Below are positions 8,575 to 14,151 of a stretch of 19,089 nucleotides of DNA, piece after piece. Position 1 is the stretch's first letter; every line of letters begins with the position of its first letter. Source of the DNA: Desulfobacteraceae bacterium (GTDB lineage Bacteria > Desulfobacterota > Desulfobacteria > Desulfobacterales > JACKCP01); the NCBI GenBank assembly GCA_020633955.1, contig JACKCP010000026.1, positions 1 to 19,089 of the forward strand, in the 5' to 3' direction. A program made the translations under genes and the position numbers. The notes under the pieces were generated by a model. The model saw only the letters and a list, made by a program, of their open reading frames with translations, was not told where the DNA came from and made no database searches.

Positions 8575-9251
8575 GCTTCATACTGCATTTGAAGCCTGTC
8601 AAGAGCTCTCTGATTACTGTTTAATTCTCCAGGCAAACCTCCCATGTGCTTTGTTCTGTATTCAGTAAGTTTTTTTTCCATAAGCTCAAGACGTTCTCTT
8701 GTTTTTTCAAGCTCCACTTCTAAAAACTCACTTGTTCCAATAGCCTGTGCTTCCCTGAATTTAAGGTTCTCATCCATAAAATAACTTGCAAGGGTATTTG
8801 TTATTCTCATTACTCTTTCAGGGTCACTGCCTTTGTACTTAATTGTAAAAGCTTCTGACCCCTGCCTTGCTCTGGTTATATTGACATCAATTTTTTCTCT
8901 TAGAATTTTAATTTTGTCTTCAAGATACATATCCTGGTTTTCAACAAAAAGACCAAACTGCTCAATAATCTTTTCAAGATTGCTGCGGCTCATTATCTGC
9001 TGTGAAATTGTGCTTATTCTTGCCTCAATACCTGTTGAAACAACAGATCGAACAAAATTCTGAGGAACTTTCTGTGGCTGAACAAGAATAAGGGTTGAGG
9101 CTTCATAAATTCTTGTTGCCAAAAGTGTTTTTACAAGGCCTAGAGTAATGGCTGCTGCAATAAAACTTAAAATTATCCATTTATACCTGAATAAAGCATC
9201 AAAAATTTGTTCGGGCTTAATCTGTTTTGAAGAAGAAGTAAAATCTGACAT
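8550..9251 (-). CDS. N-terminal fragment of the exopolysaccharide chain-length determinant (Wzz/GNVR-type)
   Basis: Seen: 233 residues from ATG 9251. There is a short cytoplasmic start, a membrane segment at about 27-48 (WIILSFIAAAITLGLV), then a periplasmic Wzz domain (YEASTLILVQPQKVP, 69-83) and a coiled coil through LEVELEKTRERLELMEKKL. It ends with GGLPGELNSNQRALDRLQMQY and an unrelated tail, KVRLFWS, produced by the frame change. Known: the intact protein sits in the inner membrane, sets chain length and stimulates the partner tyrosine kinase. It is the first gene of the XrtA operon, with a candidate promoter about 210 bases upstream. The ribosome binding site is weak (AGAAACG, too distant), so the start rests on the usual N-terminal layout of the family. 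Confidence 0.87.
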   Translation of the reverse strand: MSDFTSSSKQIKPEQIFDALFRYKWIILSFIAAAITLGLVKTLLATRIYEASTLILVQPQKVPQNFVRSVVSTGIEARISTISQQIMSRSNLEKIIEQFGLFVENQDMYLEDKIKILREKIDVNITRARQGSEAFTIKYKGSDPERVMRITNTLASYFMDENLKFREAQAIGTSEFLEVELEKTRERLELMEKKLTEYRTKHMGGLPGELNSNQRALDRLQMQYEAKVRLFWS

Positions 9252-9463
9252 ATAAAAAAACGTTTCTATGTAAAAATTTATGATTAATTATGCAGATGAG
9301 TTTATTTCAAAATAACATTAAAAACAACAATTAATTATATAAATATATATAATCAAAGAACTGATTAAGGATAGCTCCGCTTTCTGAATTACAAGTTTCA
9401 GTTCCAGATTTTTCATAAATTTATTTAACAGAAAGTAAAATTTTAATTAAAATGATTCTTTGA

Positions 9464-9490
9464 TTTATATTTCAATTAACCTTGTGTCAA
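9464..9490 (-). promoter_or_regulatory. Candidate sigma-70 promoter of the XrtA operon
   Basis: On the minus strand, TTGACA (9490-9485) is followed after 15 bases by TATAAA (9469-9464). Transcription would start near 9457 and leave a leader of about 205 bases before the chain-length gene. The -35 box is perfect. The spacer is two bases short of the optimum, and the region is so AT-rich that -10-like boxes are common, so this is only a candidate. Confidence 0.4.
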
Positions 9491-9618
9491 GTAATAACAG
9501 TGGTCACCATTTAATTTTACATTTATTTAATACAAAAAAGGATTCATAGATTTAAATATTTACAGGTAAATCCCCATAACCATTAATATATGAAACCCTT
9601 GAAATCAATCTAAATATT

Positions 9619-9662
9619 ATTAAATACAGCTGCACTGCCATCACAGAATTTTGGAATTTTAC
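9619..9662 (-). repeat. Decayed duplicate of the 3' end of the wecB-like epimerase gene
   Basis: Seen: bases 9619-9631 are identical to 10840-10852, and 9632-9662 match 10868-10898 at 28 of 31 positions, with a 15-base in-frame gap between (10853-10867 absent here). Overall 41 of 44 aligned bases agree. Read on the minus strand the copy still encodes KIPKFCDGSAAVFNN, against KIPKFWDGRAAERIVAVFND in the intact gene, and then reaches TAG. It has the same orientation as the intact gene and lies downstream of it, beyond the toxin-antitoxin pair and the AlbA remnant. It is either the displaced original gene end left by an element that inserted there, or a relic of tandem duplication. Confidence 0.85.
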
Positions 9663-9825
9663 ATCAGGTAATGATTTGTTTCGAGATTTTTTCTACTCCA
9701 AAGGTTCAGTTCTTTTAATCCAGTATTCCGGCTTTCTGTGATTATGTGCACGCTATTATCCACAGAGTATCTTTTCGAAGGGTATAGCTATTGAAATCAG
9801 GCTAAAAATTTTGTTCAGCAGCTAT

Positions 9826-10041
9826 TTAGTGATTAGCCGAAAAAGAGGGTTTTTTGTTCAGTTCAAGGAAGATGAAAAATTTAACCGCAGGAATACGAGG
9901 AGCACCATATTTTTCCATGGAAGCTCTTACTCTTTTTATACCAGAGCCATATTTCTCGATTACACCGGCCTCTTTAAAAACCGATGCTATCTGCTTATTC
10001 CTTGGATTGGATTTTAAATCATGAAGAGTTATTGTAGCAGC
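9826..10041 (-). pseudogene. C-terminal stub of an AlbA_2/HATPase_c_4 (RecG-like, COG2865-type) regulator
   Basis: Seen: a 71-codon minus-strand frame with a stop at each end (TAA at 10044-10042 upstream, TAA at 9828-9826 downstream) and no start codon at its head. It reads TLHDLKSNPRNKQIA, then VFKEAGVIEKYGSGIKRV and MEKYGAPRIP. Known: SNPRNxxIAxxFxxAGLIExxGSGIxR is the conserved end of the ATPase-like domain of the large AlbA_2-containing DNA-binding proteins, where it follows a glycine-rich loop that is absent here. The N-terminal AlbA domain and most of the ATPase-like domain are missing, so this is a relic. It begins five bases beyond the VapC stop codon, so the toxin-antitoxin insertion or a deletion probably removed the 5' part. 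Confidence 0.82.
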
Positions 10042-10046
10042 TTAAG

Positions 10047-10418
10047 TTAAAAAGGGTCTAACAATTTCACGCCTGTATTTCTGAAATCTTTCTCATTTCT
10101 AGTTATCAAACAAAAATCATGTGTGATTGCAGTTGCAGCAATAATAGCATCCGGCAGTTTGATTTTCTTCTGCCGGCGGATCCTTATTACAGTTTCAGCG
10201 ACAGCAGTATCGATATAAAAAATTGAAAACAAATTTAATAATTTTCTTATATATTCTTCTTCTATCGGATCTTCAAAATCATAACCAAGGATTTCCATAT
10301 ATGTAATAACTGAAATGAAGAGTTCCTCATAATTTTCTAAAAAATCTGGAGAAAGTTCCTGCTTTGAAAGGTAAATTATTATATTACTATCAATAATAGC
10401 ACCTTCACCATTCATCAC
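10047..10418 (-). CDS. VapC-like PIN-domain toxin
   Basis: Seen: 123 residues with the full acidic set of a PIN ribonuclease: D10 (IIDSNIIIYL), E42 (ITYMEILGY), D90 (KLPDAIIAATA) and D111 in RNEKDF, the last near N108. Known: VapC toxins are Mg2+-dependent endoribonucleases, usually cutting tRNA or rRNA, and are held inactive by the co-encoded antitoxin. The length is slightly below the usual 130 but no motif is missing. The gene overlaps the antitoxin by 14 bases in the normal antitoxin-first order. It looks intact, unlike the two relics beside it. The RNA target cannot be predicted from this sequence. Confidence 0.92.
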   Translation of the reverse strand: MMNGEGAIIDSNIIIYLSKQELSPDFLENYEELFISVITYMEILGYDFEDPIEEEYIRKLLNLFSIFYIDTAVAETVIRIRRQKKIKLPDAIIAATAITHDFCLITRNEKDFRNTGVKLLDPF

Positions 10419-10635
10419 GAATTCCTTTTTGCCACTCCATTGGATCCGAAACTGTTCTGAATGGTTTAACAGACTTGTATTCCTCTGTTAATGATTTCAG
10501 GTCTTTTTTTATATTTTTTTCTGTCACTTTATCTGATCGAATCTGAAGCTTTTTCTGAATTTCTTCCCACTCAGAAATTGGTATAACCACAGAAACTGGC
10601 ACACCATATTTATCTATAATATATTGTCGTTCCAT
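10405..10635 (-). CDS. Phd/YefM-like antitoxin partner of the PIN toxin
   Basis: Seen: 76 residues beginning MERQYIIDKYGVPVSVVIPISEWEEIQ, the N-terminal DNA-binding pattern of Phd/YefM-type antitoxins (a short beta hairpin followed by a helix). A lysine-rich middle and a C-terminal tail (FRTVSDPMEWQKG) probably wrap the toxin. The frame is open further upstream to a GTG at 10710, but I reject that start. ATG 10635 has a strong GGGGGAG ribosome binding site seven bases upstream, and the best promoter (10704-10676) lies downstream of the GTG. Known: the antitoxin binds the toxin and represses its own operon. The family assignment is moderately sure; it could also be grouped with other VapB-like antitoxins. 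Confidence 0.82.
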   Translation of the reverse strand: MERQYIIDKYGVPVSVVIPISEWEEIQKKLQIRSDKVTEKNIKKDLKSLTEEYKSVKPFRTVSDPMEWQKGIRDEW

Positions 10636-10648
10636 GAGATATCTCCCC

Positions 10649-10662
10649 CACTTAAACAAGTG
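10649..10662. promoter_or_regulatory. Inverted repeat between promoter and antitoxin start (candidate operator)
   Basis: CACTT and AAGTG face each other across four bases, directly before the GGGGGAG ribosome binding site of the antitoxin. Toxin-antitoxin operons are usually autorepressed through such palindromes near the promoter. The arms are only five bases, so the call rests mainly on position. Confidence 0.4.
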
Positions 10663-10675
10663 CTCTTTATTTTTT

Positions 10676-10704
10676 AAAATATTGTTTTTAAATGATTCTG
10701 TCAA
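10676..10704 (-). promoter_or_regulatory. Candidate sigma-70 promoter of the toxin-antitoxin operon
   Basis: On the minus strand, TTGACA (10704-10699) is followed after exactly 17 bases by TATTTT (10681-10676). The predicted start of transcription, near 10669, gives a leader of about 34 bases to the antitoxin ATG at 10635. The -35 box and spacing are ideal; the -10 box matches four of six positions. Confidence 0.5.
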
Positions 10705-10791
10705 TGACACCGAGAGTTACATGGACAGTTCACTTATCTTTTTTTGAAAAAAATCATCACATCTAACAATAATCACTGTTTTCTGGGAATC

Positions 10792-11913
10792 TTAATTTAT
10801 CCCCCCATGATCCAAAGGAGCAAATAAAGCTTGCATATCATTAAATACAGCTACAATTCTCTCAGCAGCCCTGCCATCCCAGAATTTTGGTATTTTACCA
10901 GCCTTTATAACCCCGTTTTTAAGGCTGTTATATGCCAAAAGTATATTCTCTTTTTTATTACCCACAAGAGTATTTGTTCCCTCATCTATTGTAACAGGCC
11001 TTTCAGTATTTTCCCTTAAAGTAAAACATGGAATTCCAAGGCCTGTTGTTTCTTCCTGAAGCCCTCCGCTGTCAGTAAAAACAGCTGACGAATCCTTCCA
11101 CAAATAAAGAGAATCTTTAAACCCGAGAGGATTTAACTGAAAAATATTTTCTGATATATCAATTTTAAATTCATCAAGTTTTTTTCTTGTTCTTGGATGA
11201 ACAGGAAAAACAAAAGGCACTTCCTGTGAAATTTCATTCAAGGCTTCAAAAATTTCTTCAAGGCTTTCTTTTGAATCAACATTTGACGGCCTGTGAAGGG
11301 TCATGAAAAAATATTTATTATTTTTCTTTTTAAATTCTTCAAAAAAAGGATTATCAGGCTTAACAAGCTTTTGTTTTTGATACAAAAGATTATCAATCAT
11401 TACATGGCCTGAAAAATAAATATCTTTCTGTAATTTCCCCTCTTTTATAAGGTTGTCCCCTGCTGCTTTTTCAGTTATGAAAAAATAATCTGTTATTGAG
11501 TCTGTGACCATTCTGTTAATTTCTTCGGGCATTGAAATGTCAAAACTCCTTAAACCCGCCTCAACGTGGGCAACTTTGATAAGAAGTTTTTTTGCAACAA
11601 TTGCCGCAGCCATTGTAGAGTTGACGTCACCTACAACAAGAACGATATCGGGCTTTTCATCAATACACACATCTTCAAATGAAACCATTATATCGGCTGT
11701 CTGCCTGGCATGGCTTCCTGAGCCGGCATTTAAAAAATAATCAGGCTTTGGAATTTCAAGATCCTTGAAAAATGCGTCTGACATTTCATAATCATAATGC
11801 TGTCCTGTATGAACAAGAATATAGTCAAGATTGTCATGTTTTTTTATTTCTCGAATTATTGGAGCAATTTTCATAAAATTTGGCCTTGCTCCGGCAATTA
11901 TGCAGATTTTCAT
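10792..11913 (-). CDS. wecB: UDP-N-acetylglucosamine 2-epimerase, non-hydrolysing (WecB type)
   Basis: Seen: 373 residues with the family landmarks. The N-terminus is IIAGARPNFMKIAPI; HTGQHYDYEM lies at 35-44, VVGDVNSTMA at 93-102 (D96), HVEAGLRSFD at 116-125 (E118), PEEINR at 129-134 (E130/E131), TLHRPSNVD at 205-213 (H207), and FTDSGGLQEE in the C-terminal half. All catalytic residues known from the Escherichia coli enzyme have counterparts. Reaction: UDP-GlcNAc to UDP-ManNAc in the cytoplasm. The start ATG overlaps the stop of the dehydrogenase gene by one base (TAATG), so the two are coupled and probably feed an acidic amino sugar into the neighbouring polysaccharide. The 3' end (10840-10898) is duplicated in decayed form at 9619-9662. 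Confidence 0.95.
   Translation of the reverse strand: MKICIIAGARPNFMKIAPIIREIKKHDNLDYILVHTGQHYDYEMSDAFFKDLEIPKPDYFLNAGSGSHARQTADIMVSFEDVCIDEKPDIVLVVGDVNSTMAAAIVAKKLLIKVAHVEAGLRSFDISMPEEINRMVTDSITDYFFITEKAAGDNLIKEGKLQKDIYFSGHVMIDNLLYQKQKLVKPDNPFFEEFKKKNNKYFFMTLHRPSNVDSKESLEEIFEALNEISQEVPFVFPVHPRTRKKLDEFKIDISENIFQLNPLGFKDSLYLWKDSSAVFTDSGGLQEETTGLGIPCFTLRENTERPVTIDEGTNTLVGNKKENILLAYNSLKNGVIKAGKIPKFWDGRAAERIVAVFNDMQALFAPLDHGGIN
10840..10898 (-). repeat. Intact partner of the duplicated epimerase 3' segment
   Basis: This part of the epimerase gene encodes GKIPKFWDGRAAERIVAVFN. It is the direct-repeat partner of 9619-9662, which lacks the 15 bases 10853-10867. The segment between the two copies (9663-10839) contains the toxin-antitoxin pair and the AlbA_2-type remnant. 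Confidence 0.8.
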
Positions 11914-13196
11914 TATAATCTCCAGAAATTCAGGCCTTCATTTATGGCTTTTTCAGGGTCAAGAACTGATTTAACATCTATGAAACAGCCTGTTTTTGAA
12001 AGCTTGGCTTTATAATCATTAATTGAAATTTTCTTATATTCCTTATGGGATACTGCAAGGATTATTGCATCAAGTACACCAAGCTCTTCCCATGATGAAA
12101 GATTGATTCCATATTCTTCGTGAGCTTCGCCGGAATCTGCAAGGGGATCATGAACCAGAACAGAAGCACCGTAAGACTCAAGTTCAGCTACAATATCAAC
12201 AACTCTGGTATTTCTCAGATCAGGACAGTCCTCCTTGAAAGTAAGACCTAATACCCCTATTTTAGACTCCTTTATATTGCTTCCGGCCTTTATCATTTCC
12301 TTTATGGTTTTTTCCGCAATAAATTTTCCCATATTGTCATTTATTCTTCTTCCTGCAAGAATGACTTCAGGGTGATAACCTATTGTCTGTGCCTTGAAAG
12401 TGAGATAGTAGGGATCGACTCCTATGCAGTGTCCTCCAACAAGTCCCGGCCTGAAAGGAAGAAAATTCCATTTTGTGCCTGCTGCCTCAAGAACATTTAA
12501 AGTATCTATTCCCATTTTGTCAAAAATAAGAGAAAGTTCGTTTATCAAGGCAATATTAAGGTCTCTTTGGGTATTTTCTATTACTTTTGCTGCTTCAGCT
12601 TCTTTTATTGTTTTTGTCAGATGAGTCCCTGCCCTTATAACCGACTTGTACAGATCATTTAAAAGTAGAGCCACTTCCTCAGTATCTCCAGAAACAACCT
12701 TTTTAATATCAGGAAGCCTTCGTTCCATATCGCCCGGGTTTATTCTTTCAGGTGAATATCCCACATTGAAGTCATTTTTCCACTTCATGCCAGATTCCCT
12801 TTCAAGAACAGGAACACAGACTTCTTCAGTGGCACCGGGATAAACAGTTGATTCATAAACAACAACTGCACCTTTTTTCATGTTTTTTCCAACTGTTTCA
12901 GAAGATTTTACAAGGGGGGTCAAATCAGGATGCTTTGATTCGTTGATAGGGGTTGGAACAGCTACAATGATAATATCAGCTTCATTTAAGTCCTTTGGGT
13001 CATAAGTGTATTTAAGCTTTACTGCAGCCTTAAGCTCCTCTTCAGTTACCTCAAGGGTTGAATCTTTACCTGCCTGACATTCCAGAACTCTTTTCCGGTT
13101 GATATCAAAACCTGTTGTTTCATAAATTTTTCCAAATTCAACGGCAAGGGGAAGGCCTACATATCCAAGCCCGATTACTGCAATTTTTTTATTCAT
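11913..13196 (-). CDS. UDP-N-acetylhexosamine C6 dehydrogenase (Vi-type, TviB/WbpO-like)
   Basis: Seen: 427 residues from ATG 13196. The NAD-binding site is IGLGYVGLPLAVEFG (8-22). ESTVYPGATEE lies at 115-125, the catalytic lysine/asparagine region KVIENTQRDLN at 204-214, and the active-site cysteine C257 in GGHCIGVDPYY. GLTFKEDCPDLRNT forms the C-terminal domain. TKWNFLPFRPGLVGGHC is typical of the Vi/WbpO class rather than of WecC. Reaction: NAD-dependent double oxidation of C6 of a UDP-N-acetylhexosamine to the uronic acid. An in-frame TTG at 13268 would add 24 unsupported residues; the ATG has AGGA seven bases upstream. Because the partner gene makes UDP-ManNAc, the real substrate could be UDP-ManNAc, UDP-GlcNAc or UDP-GalNAc. 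Confidence 0.92.
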   Translation of the reverse strand: MNKKIAVIGLGYVGLPLAVEFGKIYETTGFDINRKRVLECQAGKDSTLEVTEEELKAAVKLKYTYDPKDLNEADIIIVAVPTPINESKHPDLTPLVKSSETVGKNMKKGAVVVYESTVYPGATEEVCVPVLERESGMKWKNDFNVGYSPERINPGDMERRLPDIKKVVSGDTEEVALLLNDLYKSVIRAGTHLTKTIKEAEAAKVIENTQRDLNIALINELSLIFDKMGIDTLNVLEAAGTKWNFLPFRPGLVGGHCIGVDPYYLTFKAQTIGYHPEVILAGRRINDNMGKFIAEKTIKEMIKAGSNIKESKIGVLGLTFKEDCPDLRNTRVVDIVAELESYGASVLVHDPLADSGEAHEEYGINLSSWEELGVLDAIILAVSHKEYKKISINDYKAKLSKTGCFIDVKSVLDPEKAINEGLNFWRL

Positions 13197-13836
13197 GTGC
13201 GAATCCTGATTGTAATGATTTTTAAGATTAATATTTAGTTGTTGAACGAAAACGGTATTTTTTGTCAATTCCTGCGTCAGATAAAAATTTAATCCTCAAA
13301 ATACTAAAAGTATTCCTGGTGTTAATTTTTTTCTTCTTACTTGAACTTAAAAAACATCAATTTCTGCCCGGTCACTATTTAAAAATTATGGTAAATAATT
13401 GCTCAAAACGATTCAATAGTCAATTTTAAAAATTGTTCAATTCAGGTTATAAATAATAAATAAGCAGAAAATTTTATTTAAACATGTTAGTCTTTTCAGG
13501 AAAAATTTCATATCTTTAAAAGAAAGTTTCAAATGACAAAAAAACTTATACTGGCAGGAGCCGGACACGCTCATCTTACAACAGTTTCACAAATTGATTC
13601 CTTAATAAAAAAAGGCTTGTCAGTCACTGTTATTTCTCCTGATCCCTATCATTATTATTAAAAAAATCAGATTTAATCTTCCTCCTTCCCGGTCAGATAT
13701 CCTGGTCAGATCCTTCCTTTTTTGCACAGGTTTATTAAAAACAGCCTTAACTTCTTTATTGATTGCATAGAACACCGTTCTGAAGTAATATCTTCAAAGA
13801 AAAACCTTGATACTAATTTAAAATCAGGGAGAAAAA
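13197..13836. other. Divergent intergenic region between the sugar-nucleotide and signalling operons
   Basis: These 640 bases separate two divergent operons and hold no intact gene. They contain an oxidoreductase stub (13533-13661) and a perfect AT-rich palindrome, AATACT-AAA-AGTATT (13300-13314), about 105 bases upstream of the dehydrogenase start. A GGTCACTATTTAA string (13370-13382) resembles GGTCACCATTTAA at 9502-9514, upstream of the XrtA operon. I find no convincing -35/-10 pair for either operon here. The stretch 13662-13836 may be further oxidoreductase debris, but I cannot align it by eye. Confidence 0.6.
13533..13661 (+). pseudogene. N-terminal stub of an FAD/NAD(P)-dependent oxidoreductase
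   Basis: Seen: ATG at 13533 followed by 42 codons, MTKKLILAGAGHAHLTTV then VTVISPDPYHYY, ending at TAA (13659-13661). Known: GAGHAHL followed by VxxISPxPxHxYSGM is the N-terminal dinucleotide-binding fold of the NADH-dehydrogenase/SelD-associated oxidoreductase family, which should continue for more than 300 residues. Here the frame stops exactly where SGM would follow, and the next 175 bases hold no recognisable continuation before the HPt gene starts. I read this as a deleted gene of which only the beginning survives. A short expressed peptide is possible but unlikely. Confidence 0.72.
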
Positions 13837-14148
13837 ATGGATCTTAAAGAATATGCTGATAATTTAGGACTTGACGAGGAAGATTTTAAAGAGCTGACCA
13901 TTCTTTTTATTGACACTACAATAAACGATATCGAAAAACTAAAAAAAGCAATTAAAAATCAAGATGTTAAATCATGCAGGGAGGCATCCCACTCAATAAA
14001 AGGTGCTTCAGGGAATCTTGGTTTTATGGATATCTGGGAGGCAGCTTCAAAATGTGAAAAGGCTTCCGAAGAAAATCAGTTTGAAGTGATTGAAGAAAAC
14101 ATTATTATCATAGAAACCCTCACAAAAAAGCTTAACGAACTGATTTAG
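13837..14148 (+). CDS. Histidine phosphotransfer (HPt) domain protein
   Basis: Seen: 103 residues, all helical in character. The phosphoacceptor motif is SHSIKGASGNLGF at 51-63, with H52 as the phosphorylated histidine and the usual K55 and G56 after it. Known: HPt proteins relay phosphate between receiver domains of hybrid kinases and response regulators. No kinase lies in the window, so the donor is encoded elsewhere. The gene ends three bases before the receiver-phosphatase gene, which carries the obvious partner receiver. GGGAG six bases before the ATG supports the start. First gene of a three-gene operon. Confidence 0.9.
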   Translation: MDLKEYADNLGLDEEDFKELTILFIDTTINDIEKLKKAIKNQDVKSCREASHSIKGASGNLGFMDIWEAASKCEKASEENQFEVIEENIIIIETLTKKLNELI

Positions 14149-14151
14149 CTT

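Larger units (their letters stand above)
9252..9825. other. Non-coding stretch between the XrtA operon and the accessory patch
   Basis: I see no intact gene in these 574 bases on either strand. The left part (9252-9490) is very AT-rich and serves as the leader and promoter region of the XrtA operon. The middle carries the decayed epimerase-end copy at 9619-9662. The stretch 9663-9825 translates on the minus strand into a short open piece (ending NHYLM just before the copy) that I do not recognise. A single consensus DnaA box (TTATCCACA, 9756-9764) is present, but without the clustering or AT-rich repeats expected of an origin. Confidence 0.6.

Noticed and set aside
9756..9764. Perfect DnaA box TTATCCACA in the non-coding stretch
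   Set aside because: Only one consensus box, with no cluster, no iterons and no replication gene nearby; best read as chance.
9734..9765. Inverted repeat TCTGTG...CACAGA
   Set aside because: Six-base arms around a 20-base loop with no associated gene or T-run; not distinguishable from chance.
9811..10017. Plus-strand ORF of 68 residues over the accessory patch
   Set aside because: It is antisense to the AlbA_2/HATPase_c_4 stub, whose minus-strand frame gives clear family motifs; the plus frame matches nothing recognisable.
10692..10735. Possible insertion-sequence end near the toxin-antitoxin promoter
   Set aside because: I could not find a matching inverted end or any transposase remnant; the segment is better explained by promoter elements.
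10736..10757. T-run/A-run pair downstream of the epimerase gene as terminator
   Set aside because: The arms would be separated by a single base and contain no GC pairs, so no stable hairpin is expected.
13197..13268. TTG start adding 24 residues to the dehydrogenase
   Set aside because: The extension is unlike the family N-terminus, and the ATG at 13196 has AGGA at good spacing.
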